Shown piece by piece: positions 36,578 to 43,028 of a stretch of DNA of 64,000 bases (the stretch's first letter is position 1; each line of letters opens with the position of its first letter). The DNA comes from Diorhabda sublineata (Eukaryota > Arthropoda > Insecta > Coleoptera > Chrysomelidae). Under the pieces are notes generated by a model. The model was not told where the DNA came from. It worked only from the letters and a program-made list of their open reading frames with translations, and ran no database searches. Location of the stretch: assembly GCF_026230105.1 (NCBI RefSeq), contig NC_079475.1, positions 14,090,125 through 14,154,124 on the forward strand. The letters run 5' to 3'. The position numbers and the translations under genes are program-made.

Positions 36578-38306
36578 TTCTAGTTTTATACTAGAAGTAG
36601 TACATCTTTAGAGATTGGCGCTTCCTCATTTAGAGCCTATTCCTAAATTGTATCTACTAAACAACTGCTGTATTTAGTTGTGTCAAAATCCTTGCGATTA
36701 ATCATTTTTAGGATATATTATATCAAGAAATTATTGAGGTTCTTGGTGAGGATGGAAAACAACCAGAACTTCAAGATCTCAATGAACTGAAAATTTTAGA
36801 AAGGTTCATAAAAGAAACATTACGCTTATACCCAAGTGTACCAGTTATATCCAGATTTTTAGACGAAGACGTAGTACTTAACGGATACACAGTTCCAAAA
36901 GAAGCATCAATAGACATTTGGATTTACGACATACATAGAAATCCAAAATATTGGACTGACCCGGAAAAGTTTGATCCTGATAGGTTTTTGCCGGAAAATT
37001 GTGTCAACAGACACCCCTTTGCTTATGTTCCTTTCAGCGCTGGACCCAGAAATTGTATTGGTACGTATCAACGTAGCGTAGTCTAGCGGTTTGGTCCTTG
37101 TTATATCAATTTATTCTGTGGTGTTGATTTTCTTATACCACACTACAACACTTCATTCCTTCTGCTGTAATCTGGAATTATGCTAAAAGTTTATATTCTC
37201 ACTTTACTAGATCTTTCATTTTCATTGATCCAGGATTCTTTAGATATCATCATTGTAATGATCGCTTTTTACAAACACTTATACATCCTTGATTTATCCT
37301 TTATGGTTCCAAAGCTCCTGTTCTTCATATTTATATTATTTCTTTACAAATGTATTGTTAAATTTATTCTCACTACTAAGTTATGCTTTTTATGCAATTC
37401 ATCTTAATCGCTTCTACCGTCAGGTTTATTATATTTTCTAATCCCCCCTTTTTACAAGCTTTTATTTAGTTTTACCTGTCCCGCTGTGTGTAATCAAATC
37501 TTGCAAGTTAAATTTGATTCACTTCCGAGTTTTATTATGGGGAAGAGTGCCAGGAGCTCTTTCATTAAATAAACGATGCAAGTCCATCATGTTTGGGCTT
37601 ATTGGATTCGTCATGTCGAATAATTTGTTATAAGATGTTAACCAGGATCTTATGATGGGGAAAATTGTCATAGGAAATCCGTAATTGAATAAACGACGCA
37701 ACTTCATCGAGTTTGGGCTTACTGGATTCTTCTTGTCGAGTACTTTCTTACTAGATGGTAACCAGTATCTTATGATAAGAAAGATTGCCGTAGGAACTCC
37801 GACGCAATCACATTGAGTACGGGCTTGCTTGATAATAAATGGAAGAACCAATAATCAAGGCGTGAAGTTTTAGTTTGAAAATATACAATTATAAAGTTTA
37901 AAGTGCCATAGTTCTTATTACAATTAGTTTATTTTCAAATATTTAGTTGATTCTATAACAAATAATAAAAGTTTGTTTGTAAATAAGGTTTTTCCATTCC
38001 ATTTATTTTCATTTCTGGTGATATTTAATGTGTTTCACGTATTTTTGCTGGCCTTATGACTACTTCTGATATAAAATTTATTTTTGTTATGTCTGAGAGG
38101 AAATTCTAATATCAATATTACTATTAATATATATTTTAGGTCAGAAATTTGCGATGTTGGAAATAAAGGCAGTTCTTTGTCAAATTTTGAGGAATTTCAC
38201 TTTAGAAGCTGCAAATAAAGATGATAAAGTTGACATATTGACCGATATGGTATTAAGACCTGCGAATCAGATTAATTTGATATTTACACAAAGAAAAAAT
38301 GAATAA
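18647..38306 (+). CDS. Cytochrome P450, CYP4 family, eight exons
   Basis: A microsomal heme-thiolate monooxygenase; CYP4 enzymes typically hydroxylate fatty acids, hormones, hydrocarbons or xenobiotics using NADPH-P450 reductase. The eight exons total 1506 nt, giving 501 residues plus stop, the usual size for the family. Visible features: hydrophobic anchor (residues 3-24), proline hinge KIPGPTRLP (35-43), the CYP4-like helix-C motif GEQWQQRRKILTPAFHF (from 124), ETSFGTKLD (from 184; ETAMGTKLN in many CYP4s), I-helix EGHDTT (307-312), ExxR as KETLR (364-368), FDPDRF, and the heme loop PFSAGPRNCIG with Cys445. All splice sites are GT..AG and all phases match. No stop or frameshift was found, so it is probably functional despite introns full of transposons. 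The ATG at 18647 is chosen because it starts directly before the anchor. I cannot assign a subfamily. Confidence 0.93.
19080..19540 (+). mobile_element. Mariner transposase relic in CYP4 intron 1
   Basis: The frame from 19134 reads DVFETLADDKSWIYAYKPKT, then CFRTKHLVVCYFGKTGHVV and VTFPLEQSSTVSSE. These match the mariner catalytic region (GDESWIYAYEPETK.., ACFFGKTGHVATVPLE). Note that the DESW box, which carries the first catalytic Asp, reads DKSW here, with its Glu changed to Lys. In other frames the sequence continues with matches to the HHDNAS and NIELM..PPYSP..PNDFFLFP segments up to about 19540. Stops (including TAG at about 19362) and indels inactivate it. It lies in the sense direction of the P450, within intron 1. 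I found no convincing terminal inverted repeats. Confidence 0.8.
20333..20442 (+). CDS. CYP4 exon 2
   Basis: Acceptor ttttttcag; codes residues 57-93, including FEKFREWCRKYGSVYSF and VVVISGPEEFE. These are the A-helix and first beta-sheet region that lines the membrane-side substrate entrance in P450s. It ends GAG|gtgaat in phase 0. The open frame is 110 nt and would be missed by start-to-stop searches. Confidence 0.9.
21440..21960 (-). pseudogene. Unrecognised coding-like piece, antisense in CYP4 intron 2
   Basis: On the minus strand, from about 21900 downward, a frame reads TTTLVGFSVCLRVLDIIQNS, then HFRNFKNLPKQLKLINRKKN, KVAFKDEVKWIRVKEFGSYL and YDLYTLFKKVNLLKQNRC. After a one-base frame change near 21590 it continues as VEEVDLERTTETGASLTSEK, IQNLQQQLPYIKNEYKYFYE and a stop near 21440. 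The sequence is protein-like rather than random and looks like the C-terminal part of a repeated insect ORF, probably transposon-borne, but I cannot name the family. The frame change suggests a broken copy. Confidence 0.5.
22269..22352 (-). CDS. Possible first coding exon, antisense in CYP4 intron 2
   Basis: On the minus strand an ATG near 22352 opens a short frame MESRGKRMVREALKRLKSDS followed by CDNRNSS, ending at a good donor (G|gtgagt, near 22269). It lies about 300 bases upstream, in the same orientation, of the coding-like piece at 21440-21960 and could be its N-terminal exon. It is short, has no known domain and may be coincidental. Confidence 0.3.
22778..23113 (-). pseudogene. FLYWCH-like zinc-finger exon fragment, antisense
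   Basis: The minus strand from about 23113 to 22980 reads WVFVTSSNGISSKFHDMSKG and NQILVINDFAFKKQRLQKSD, ending at GTCAG|gttagt. The LVINDF.FKKQR pattern resembles the beginning of FLYWCH zinc fingers (hydrophobic-G-..-F.K.R), which go on to YWRC, a second Cys and HxH. After a plausible acceptor (cttcag) a second piece at 22908-22778 contains CTTFRQELSNLHDSHDHE, which would supply Cys and HxH-type residues, but the central YWRC is missing. So this is either a decayed FLYWCH domain or an incomplete gene model. FLYWCH domains occur in both host genes and transposons. Confidence 0.35.
23489..23922. repeat. Tandem duplication, two units of about 224 bp
   Basis: Unit 1 (23489-23699) and unit 2 (23713-23922) start with the same AACGAATTAAAAATCGTCAC and are collinear to TCTAAGAAATTCTTCGTTTG, with scattered substitutions. 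A motif CGTCACGAGTTG recurs nearby at about 23407 and 23462 (as CGTCGCGAGTTG) and inverted at about 22850. All copies lie in CYP4 intron 2. The open frame at 23719-24048 on the minus strand only reads through unit 2. Confidence 0.9.
24671..24761 (+). CDS. CYP4 exon 3
   Basis: Acceptor atcgttacag; codes residues 94-123 plus one base, reading SSGTKHLQKG and YGLIEPWLGKGLLTS. The last part matches the conserved CYP4 stretch (Y.fL.pWLG.GLL.S) before helix C. Donor TCAG|gtaaat, phase 1. Confidence 0.9.
25855..26230 (+). pseudogene. Coiled-coil, gag-like ORF fragment in CYP4 intron 3
   Basis: A frame from about 25853 begins MPSDQKMTELESELENREVE and stops. The next frame (25991-26230) encodes repeated K-N-D-I / K-D-D-I heptad-like blocks (MDEKISTMKDDI, MNEKISTLKNDI, DIAADVKNDIKNF). 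Such alternating coiled-coil leaders precede the capsid region in some insect Gypsy-type gag proteins, and the DNA itself is a diverged short tandem repeat. No capsid, zinc knuckle, LTR or pol follows. A gag origin is a tentative inference. Confidence 0.35.
26710..27666 (-). mobile_element. Tc1-like transposase relic in CYP4 intron 3
   Basis: On the minus strand the N-terminal part (27629-27228) shows the Tc1 paired-type helix-turn-helix region: IGRLMRRFRETSSHSRRPGH, SDRSIRRHLQNAGLNSRRAL, QHRVARLKFARQHLDW, and the first catalytic box LFTDETRISL. After a TGA and a frame break the second part (27183-26803) supplies RLMHDNARLHVA and WLPRSPDMNPIEHIWDILK, giving the DDE triad with Glu in the PIEH box, typical of Tc1 (DD34E). 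The C-terminus PRRMLATITSRG is recognisable near 26740. One frameshift/stop zone near 27190-27230 and another near the N-terminus break the gene. No unambiguous terminal repeats were seen. Confidence 0.9.
28236..28415 (+). CDS. CYP4 exon 4 (helix C)
   Basis: Acceptor ctttcag; codes residues 124-183 plus one base. It starts GEQWQQRRKILTPAFHF, the CYP4 helix-C signature whose Trp and Arg contact a heme propionate. The donor GCAG|gtcatt is the weakest of the gene, because positions +3 to +6 depart from GTRAGT. No better in-frame donor lies nearby, and the join to exon 5 (IIA then ETSFG) is exactly what the family predicts. Confidence 0.9.
28767..29343 (-). pseudogene. RTE-like retrotransposon 3' end (left part, split by mariner)
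   Basis: On the minus strand from 29343 downward: NKTKYMHF, EKVQEYKYLGSWINS, EEIKVRMEIARNAFYKMKNF, APTLNKAIMKKLEAFEEW, RRILRMSWTDRIENEV, and the end FRAAVNKIQIVMIVANLCPK followed by MAL and the stop at 28778-28780. This is the thumb and C-terminal tail of an endonuclease-reverse transcriptase common in insects. A short (GAA)n tail follows the stop, as expected at the 3' end of such an element. The copy has stops and frame changes. Its 5' continuation lies beyond the mariner insertion at 29344-30366, from 30369. Confidence 0.85.
29344..30366 (+). mobile_element. Mariner element with TIRs and TA duplication, internally deleted
   Basis: Terminal inverted repeats begin CGAGGATGTATTGA at 29344 and end TCAATATATCCTCG at 30366. 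Both sides are flanked by TA (29342-29343 and 30367-30368), the mariner target duplication. The coding region (about 29501-30290) begins MSTEIVKIEI and LRGKQIYEDMLNTLGDQC, loses a segment near 29670, then has RIVTMDETWVHFYDPETKQQ (first Asp), FLQDNASAHKSH (second Asp), HPPYSPDLAPSDYRLFPQLK (third Asp) and CTQLRGECVE near the end. A deletion between the second and third Asp boxes shortens the DD34D spacing. A frameshift and a TAA in the FAD-EET region also disable it. At 1023 bp it is shorter than the usual mariner of about 1.3 kb. It sits in the RTE-like relic, inside CYP4 intron 4. Confidence 0.95.
30369..30470 (-). pseudogene. RTE-like RT core fragment (right part, split by mariner)
   Basis: On the minus strand, about 30470 to 30370 reads GIRVNGVPISRMI, then after a frame shift YAEDTATEESASSMVHM. 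This matches the G..VNG..IS.LRYADDTVLLA region of the same class of reverse transcriptase whose later part is at 28767-29343. The catalytic YADD is YAED here. Joined across the mariner the two parts are collinear apart from a short gap, which shows that the mariner inserted into a pre-existing retrotransposon copy. Confidence 0.7.
31715..33094 (+). mobile_element. DNA transposon with about 180-210 bp terminal inverted repeats
   Basis: The left end (31715-31892) and right end (32882-33094) are long imperfect inverted repeats. Both start GGCCAG(G/A)GGCGG, share AACAATCCGTAACTTTTACA and end with CGTTCGCCATAAA-AGACATTG. Between them lies a broken mariner/Tc1-superfamily transposase on the + strand (32287-32803). 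I could not settle a target-site duplication. The left flank has TCAA and the right flank ATCAA, but not at equivalent positions. The element lies in CYP4 intron 4 and its right end is 74 bp before the exon 5 acceptor. Confidence 0.85.
32287..32803 (+). pseudogene. Broken transposase gene inside the long-TIR element
   Basis: The N-terminal part reads RTIRTPALKQNVLDAFDSTT, the helix-turn-helix leader found in a group of insect transposases. Then, after a large deletion, MWFVHDGAPFHFINDVKKHL, NMWIGTGGPFARPSRSPE and, in another frame, CIDIQGIHFEKF. The pattern W..HDGAP.HF...V..L........WIGRGGP..WPPRSPDL.P.DF..W and C-terminal CI...G.HFE is known from mariner/Tc1-superfamily elements abundant in ants and beetles. 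The first catalytic box is missing and frameshifts are present. The frame on the opposite strand over the same bases is a shadow. Confidence 0.75.
33168..33538 (+). CDS. CYP4 exon 5
   Basis: Acceptor aattctag; codes residues 184-307. It begins ETSFGTKLD, then YVSAIHEMGQLLVYRIIRPW, a charged F-G-H helix region, KLAFLDILLNAK, and ends DEVNTFMFE, directly before the oxygen-binding motif. Donor GAG|gtaagt is near-consensus, phase 0. The acceptor lies only 74 bases after the end of an inserted transposon (31715-33094). Confidence 0.92.
34577..35110 (-). mobile_element. Deleted mariner (534 bp) with TIRs in CYP4 intron 5
   Basis: The ends CGAGGGTTGCTTTTTAAG at 34577 and CTTAATTTTTGAGA-related sequence closing with GCAACCCTCC at 35110 are inverted repeats of about 28 bp, flanked by TA on both sides (34575-34576, 35111-35112). 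The minus strand holds remnants of a mariner transposase C-terminus: FLNSQNIELIGHPSYGP, then INGKYFEKE near the left end. Most of the gene is deleted. The left TIR core GGGTTGCTTTTTAAGTTTTG recurs at the end of the relic at 49427, so the two belong to one family or to close relatives. Confidence 0.9.
36208..36276 (+). CDS. CYP4 exon 6 (oxygen-binding I-helix)
   Basis: A 69-nt exon, residues 308-330, GHDTTATAISW followed by ILRQLTIYSQYQ. With the last Glu of exon 5 it completes the EGHDTT I-helix motif; the Asp-Thr-Thr takes part in proton delivery to bound oxygen. Acceptor ttctttag, donor CAG|gtaata, phase 0 on both sides. Confidence 0.92.
36503..36574. repeat. (TA)n microsatellite in CYP4 intron 6
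   Basis: An uninterrupted run of about 36 TA units in the short intron 6. It is likely to be length-polymorphic. Confidence 0.97.
36712..37060 (+). CDS. CYP4 exon 7 (ExxR to heme cysteine)
   Basis: Acceptor catttttag; codes residues 331-446 plus one base. It contains the K helix KETLRLYP (Glu365 and Arg368), the aromatic region FDPDRF in place of the more common FxPERF, and the heme loop PFSAGPRNCI with the axial thiolate Cys445. Donor ATTG|gtacgt splits the Gly codon right after Cys-Ile (phase 1). There is no Met near its start, so it does not appear as an ATG-initiated frame. Confidence 0.93.
37531..37835. repeat. 120-bp minisatellite, about 2.5 units, in CYP4 intron 7
   Basis: Units start at 37531, 37651 and 37771, exactly 120 bases apart. 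Units 1 and 2 end with AACCAG(G/T)ATCTTATGAT-type sequence and share GTTTGGGCTTA(T/C)TGGATTC. Because 120 is divisible by three, the minus strand shows an open frame with a 40-residue repeat (IIR-WL....K-LD--NP-SPN-M-L-RLFN), which is a by-product of the repeat rather than evidence of a gene. It may be a fragment of a satellite or of a repeated region of a transposon. Confidence 0.9.
38140..38306 (+). CDS. CYP4 exon 8 (L helix and C-terminus)
   Basis: Acceptor tatattttag; completes the split Gly and continues QKFAMLEIKAVLCQILRNF, the L helix after the heme loop, then the C-terminal strands (MVLRPANQINLIFTQRK) and stop TAA at 38304-38306. Length and ending fit CYP4 proteins. Confidence 0.92.
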
Positions 38307-38307
38307 A
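38302..38307 (+). terminator. Possible polyadenylation signal overlapping the CYP4 stop
   Basis: AATAAA overlaps the stop codon. If used, the 3' UTR would be only about 15-30 nt. The downstream 400 bases are AT-rich and hold looser variants, so the real signal may lie further on. Confidence 0.25.
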
Positions 38308-38739
38308 TGATTACTTACACAAGTTTTGTTAATGTATTCTCTACTTTTATTTGATGAATTTAAAAAATCATAGTATCTATTTCAAACAGAATATTTGAGA
38401 GTCTAGAAAGCCATCCAAAAAGCTCCTTGATGAGTGTATGCAATTTATTTTATGTAAGTTGATGGATCAAGTCTGATTTAGGATGAAATTATGCGTGATA
38501 CGTGACAAAGTTTTCTTATTTTGTTTATTTACATGTGAACTTAAACAAAATGTACGACAAACCCACTTTCACAACATGTTTTGTACTAAAACATTTAAAT
38601 CTATAACCTATTTCAATATATTACGTTTTTTATAAAACTAGAGTTGTTTTGTAATTATTAAACTCTAATTTTTTATATTAATATTATATGAATCAAGTAC
38701 TTCCTGAAAGATCCTGTCCCTAACTCTATTTAAGATCTA

Positions 38740-39470
38740 CGAGTACTTGGAGCAAGCGCTCAAAATGTGGAAGCGGAAACACTGAGGGATGGAAACACAA
38801 GTGACAACGCTATACACGCTTTGCTTCGCAAACAATCAATTAGTAATAACATAGGATCATGACGATTTGAGATATATGAATAGAAAACTAATAGAAGAAT
38901 ACAAGAAATAAGGTCTTGAAGTAAACGTAAAATAACTAAATGTATGTGCTTCGGAGCAAACGTACATACTTACGGAACGCAAATAAAACACTGAGAGGAA
39001 TACAAGTACTGAAGAATGAAAATAACACTCGACACAGCAATCAAAGAAGGAAAGGACAGAAAACGTACAAAATTGAAAAAGCCGACAACCAACGAATATA
39101 TAACAGTATCCTGAAAAGCATTGTAGCATATGGTGACGAAATGTGGTGGATGAAACAAACAAAAACGGAGAAGATGCTAATAACGATCGCAAGAGTAGCG
39201 AGCAAATTCAGGTGGTAGTATAGAATAGTAGTCAAATACACATCAATATCTGACATCAAAACCAAACAACTAATCTGCTACGGTCTTGTACAAAGAATAC
39301 CAAACAACAGAGAAGAAACCAACAACAGATTCTAAAGTAGACATCACAAGGAATAGAAGAAGAGGGATACCATGAAGAAGCTGGAGGGAGAGTATCGATA
39401 TGGTAGATAAGATAGAGAGATCTAATATGGCAAGACAGATATAGATGGTTGAAAATCGGAAAACGGTTTT
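38740..39470 (+). pseudogene. Non-LTR reverse transcriptase relic with FANN for FADD
   Basis: Starting near 38800: TLYTLCFANNQLVIT, an in-frame TAG, then DHDDLRYMNRKLIEEYKK, GLEVNVK and VCASEQ. Farther on come RIYNSILKSIVAYGDEMWWM, QLICYGLVQRIPNN, NRRRGIP and, after a frame change, DLIWQDRYRWLKIGKR. This is the palm/thumb to C-terminal end of an endonuclease-reverse transcriptase (FADDQV..., ...YG-E-W, WFGHVQRM, GRPR.SW, W.DR..W). The two catalytic Asp residues of FADD are both Asn, and stops and frameshifts abound. It is 5' truncated and starts about 430 bp after the end of the P450 gene. Confidence 0.85.
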
Positions 39471-40070
39471 AAACCGAAATATTGAGCTTCCACGCTATTT
39501 TGATATACAGGTTTCAGGGGCGTTGGAAGTTGAATCGAGTCTAATCTACTTTTAGATATTTTCATTTTTTACCCATAAAGTTTTAGTAACATTACTGCAT
39601 TTCAAAAACCCATGGTACTGTAGATTTAAGAGATAGCCTAAGCATTAAGTGAGTAGTCGCAGATGACCTTTGGAAACAGGGGACTGTTTCCAACTATATC
39701 TTTTGCTTTCGTGCCAAATTGGTATATGTAAATGGTAATTTGAAAAAAGCATATCACGGTCATTCGTGTTCGAACTTTTGTAAAATATTTTCTAATTTGA
39801 TTAGGTTAGTTCTTTTGTGGATTAAACATTTCTATAAACTTTGGTTTTAATATCGGTCTCCTATGTCATCAATTTTCAATTTTCAAGGGTACTCACAACG
39901 GCATGACTTGTAATAATAACAAATACAGCCCGAAATTAAATTAATAAAATATTTTTTGAACATATCTTCATCTTTAGGAAATTCCTGAATTCCTCCGGGA
40001 GTTAAGCGATATGTTTGCTTGTAATTCTCTTTTGTGACTTATTACTGTTAGTATATCCCACTACTTTAAT

Positions 40071-40141
40071 GTCGTTCGTTAGCCGAGTGGGTTAAGGCGT
40101 GAACGTCGCCGGTCGTGGGCTCAAATCCCGTTCATGCTGGA
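40071..40141 (+). ncRNA. tRNA-like sequence (SINE head or tRNA pseudogene)
   Basis: A good RNA polymerase III A box (TAGCCGAGTGGGTTAAGGCG, 40080-40099) and a B box (GGCTCAAATCCC, 40118-40129) are spaced as in a tRNA, with a D-stem GCC/GGC. The acceptor stem and anticodon stem do not pair well, there is no convincing anticodon, and an A-rich run follows. This fits a tRNA-derived SINE head or a degenerate serine/leucine-type tRNA copy better than a functional tRNA. Confidence 0.55.
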
Positions 40142-40696
40142 AAAAAATTCTATGTCGGAGGTTTACTGTACTATCTGCATCAGTATTACTTACTTAACAA
40201 ATTGAATTTTATTAGGTTGTTTGAGAAGAATTTTACATCCTTGCACATCCTTTACATCCTTTGTTGGATATTAACTAATAACTAGATCGTAAAATGAATA
40301 TTTTTGATAATTCATCAAACTAAAGCTTTTAAAGCCCAACAAACTAGAAAGTCAGAAATAATTTTTAAAATAAGTCTAAAACAATTATGAATAAAAAATA
40401 CTAGTATTGCTTAGGGCGCTTTGATCCATATTTCTCGTACATCTAGACACTTTTTTCACAATAATACGGAAAGTTGACATCGTCTTGAAGGTATGGAAAC
40501 ACTGAGAATAGTTGAACATTTCATAACATCGGTAGATAAACTAGATAAACAAAATGAATTCCTTAACAATCCTCCGATCATATTTAGCATTTTATAATTC
40601 ATTTTATATCTGAAAATAAGATTTTTCATTCATTCATTTTGAAATATATTCATTATGATGCTTGTTGAAATTCAGTTGGAACTCGATCTTCTATTA

Positions 40697-41294
40697 AAGG
40701 CTGTATGCGGCGTCCGATTGAGCGTAAACGTACCGATCGACGTCTGAACGCTATGCACGGCGACAGCAATCAACAGTAATCGACAAACGGTGTTAGCGTA
40801 TGATATAAAATGGATATAAATTTGACATTTTTGGCGATACTTATGTCAATTGAAGAGGATGCACAAGAGGACCGTATACGAAGGCAACAAGTCACAGATT
40901 ATTTATAAAGAAAAAGAAAGATGTTTCCAGATCTTGATAATGATACACTTAAAAGATAACAATATTGTATTTATTGAATTTTTTCGTGTCAATCAAAAAT
41001 TATTCAAACATAATGTGGAACTTGTGCGGGAATATATAATAAAACTGCCATCAAAATGGCATCCTAAGCTCATATCATGATGATGATATGATGAAAAAGT
41101 TGCTTGTCACTTATTGTCAAATGCACAATTGGACTGATTCAATCAATAACTCGTCTTTTTATTTATCGAATTTCGACATTTTGTGCTAACGCCAGATACG
41201 ACGTTTACGCGGAAATGGTTCTAAATAACTAGAGACGCGGCGTACGGTGTAACGCTGTACGCGGCCGACGGCGTTTATAGGAGACCATAGCCTT
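40697..41294 (+). mobile_element. Possible PIF/Harbinger-like deletion derivative
   Basis: The element stands out by its CpG-rich ends. The left end begins AAGGCTGTATGCGGCG and contains GCGTAAACGT. The right end, on the other strand, begins AAGGCTATGGTCTCC and also contains GCGTAAACGT, with TTA/TAA at the outside. Inside, one frame reads MSIEEDAQEDRIRRQQVTDY and, after a stop, NNIVFIEFFRVNQKLFKHNV followed by ELVREYI. This resembles the N-terminal part of insect Harbinger transposases (F..FRM....F..L...I). The rest of the gene is missing. Assignment to Harbinger is tentative. Confidence 0.45.
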
Positions 41295-41406
41295 AGGAAT
41301 TAATTCGTGAAGCTGGTTTAGTAGAGATGCTGGTTTATGCAATTTTTGTTTTCAAAACAAAATTGTCTTTTAAATATAATGCAGGCAAACAATATAAACA
41401 AAGTGA

Positions 41407-42180
41407 GGGTGATTCTAAATTCATAGGACAAAGTTCAGTCGATTGCTCGTATGAAATTGAGATGGGTCTTTCCTATAACAAAATTTCCTCAGCTCACCCT
41501 TCTCCCAGATATCACCCTCAAAAAATGGGGACTAAAATTAAGTTTTTATTTATTTATTTTTTCTAAAACTAGATCGAAGGATTAACTACGGGTATGTTTC
41601 TACATTTCTTTTACATTATACAAGCAACCCTTAGCTTATTTTATACCAAAAGTTTTTTAAGATGAAGTTTCATGAATTAAAATTATAACTTGGAATCTTT
41701 GTTTTATTTAAAAATTTTTTTTATACTTAAACTTTTTCCCCAAAGCCAATAGCTCCAGAGAAAAAAAATGCACAACATAATTTATAATTTTAATATTAAT
41801 TAGATAGAAAATAGTAAAGATGTAAAAAGTAATACGATTTATAATAAATGCTGGAAATAACCACCTCCGCGTTTTTTTTTTGATATGCCTAAGTAAAACA
41901 AGGACAAAGACTAAATCTTAAAAAATAGTTGTGATATGAAATAAAATACGGGTTGTTAATTTTACCGCGTAGTTCGTCATTAACGAGTGCAAAAAACAGG
42001 ATTTCAAGTTCCTAGCATTACTGAATTTTTAGAAATAAATAAAAACCAAACCTTGAGGGTGTTATCTCGGAAGTGCATGAGCTGAGGAACTTTTGTTATA
42101 GGAAAAACCCATCTTAATGTCAAACGAGCAATCACCTAATAAATTTTATCTCATAAATTTAGAAACACCGTAATTGTGTT
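41407..42180. mobile_element. Foldback element with inverted arms of about 160 bp
   Basis: The left arm (about 41407-41571) starts GGGTGATTCTAAATTCATAG and contains GAGATGGGTCTTTCCTATAA. The right arm (about 41995-42180) on the opposite strand starts CGGTGTTTCTAAATTTATGA and contains AAGATGGGTTTTTCCTATAA. The arms enclose about 420 bp of AT-rich sequence with no gene. The apparent ORF at 41327-41566 is just the left arm. A non-autonomous DNA transposon is the likely explanation. Confidence 0.85.
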
Positions 42181-42740
42181 TTTTGGATAAACTACAACTA
42201 ACGAACAATCATTTTGTCAAACTCACCAGTTTCGAAAGTGTAAATAAAAATAAATACTTCTTGCACCCACCTGTAACAAAAAAAGGAATATAACAGTTTT
42301 TTTCAATTTTTTAAAGTTATAATCAATACGGTACAAACATTAAATCATATGTTGAAGAGAACGATTTCTTCTCTTGTTAAAAATAACTAGAATTTTTTTT
42401 TTGGAACATTCTTTAGGTAACAATTCATTGAAATGTCACGAATAAAATAATCAAAAAGGAAATAGTGTCGAATATTAAGATTGTAGTGGATTGGGCGTAT
42501 TCCCAGGATTTACTGCGTTAAAACAACAACAAAAATTATTGAAATAGATCAAAAATATGAATCCAGTGCCATTTATAGTCAGTATTTTATTATTTAAAAT
42601 AAATATTAGTGCAACGAACGGAGTAGAAAGTGATATGATTATTGGAAGAAGATATTTGTAGGTCATACTTCTCAACACCTGTAAGCACCAAGCCGTAGGT
42701 AATTCCAAACTGCTAGTAAGGTAGTGGCAATAGACCAAGA

Positions 42741-42900
42741 GCCAGTGACCAATTTTAGGTCATATCAAAAGCTACGAAACTTTCTATAGTAAATCCTCTA
42801 CACCTACTGAAAATGAAAAGCCACTTTTTCAGTACGTAAAGAGGATTTACTTGAGAAACTTTAGTGACTTTTGAATGACCACCAGAAATTGATCAATGGC
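42741..42900. mobile_element. 160-bp foldback MITE
   Basis: The left half begins GCCAGTGACCAATTT and holds GTAAATCCTCTACACCTACT. The right half, read on the opposite strand, begins GCCATTGATCAATTT and holds GTAAATCCTCTTTACGTACT. The arms are about 70 bp with a short loop near 42815-42830. There is no coding sequence. No target duplication was clear. Confidence 0.8.
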
Positions 42901-43028
42901 TTTCCTCTACAAGATGAAAGAGAGAATCCAGTGAGAGAATCAATGGCGGACATCAAATAGCAAAAATTTTATCACAGATGTGCTCACTTAGTTAAACCCC
43001 AATTGGCTCACAAACGTAGATAAATAAT

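Noticed and set aside
37519..37851. 110-codon minus-strand ORF
   Set aside because: The frame is open because the 120-bp tandem repeat has a length divisible by three; no similarity or splice context supports a gene.
40071..40141. Functional tRNA gene
   Set aside because: The A and B boxes are good, but the acceptor and anticodon stems do not pair and no clear anticodon can be placed.
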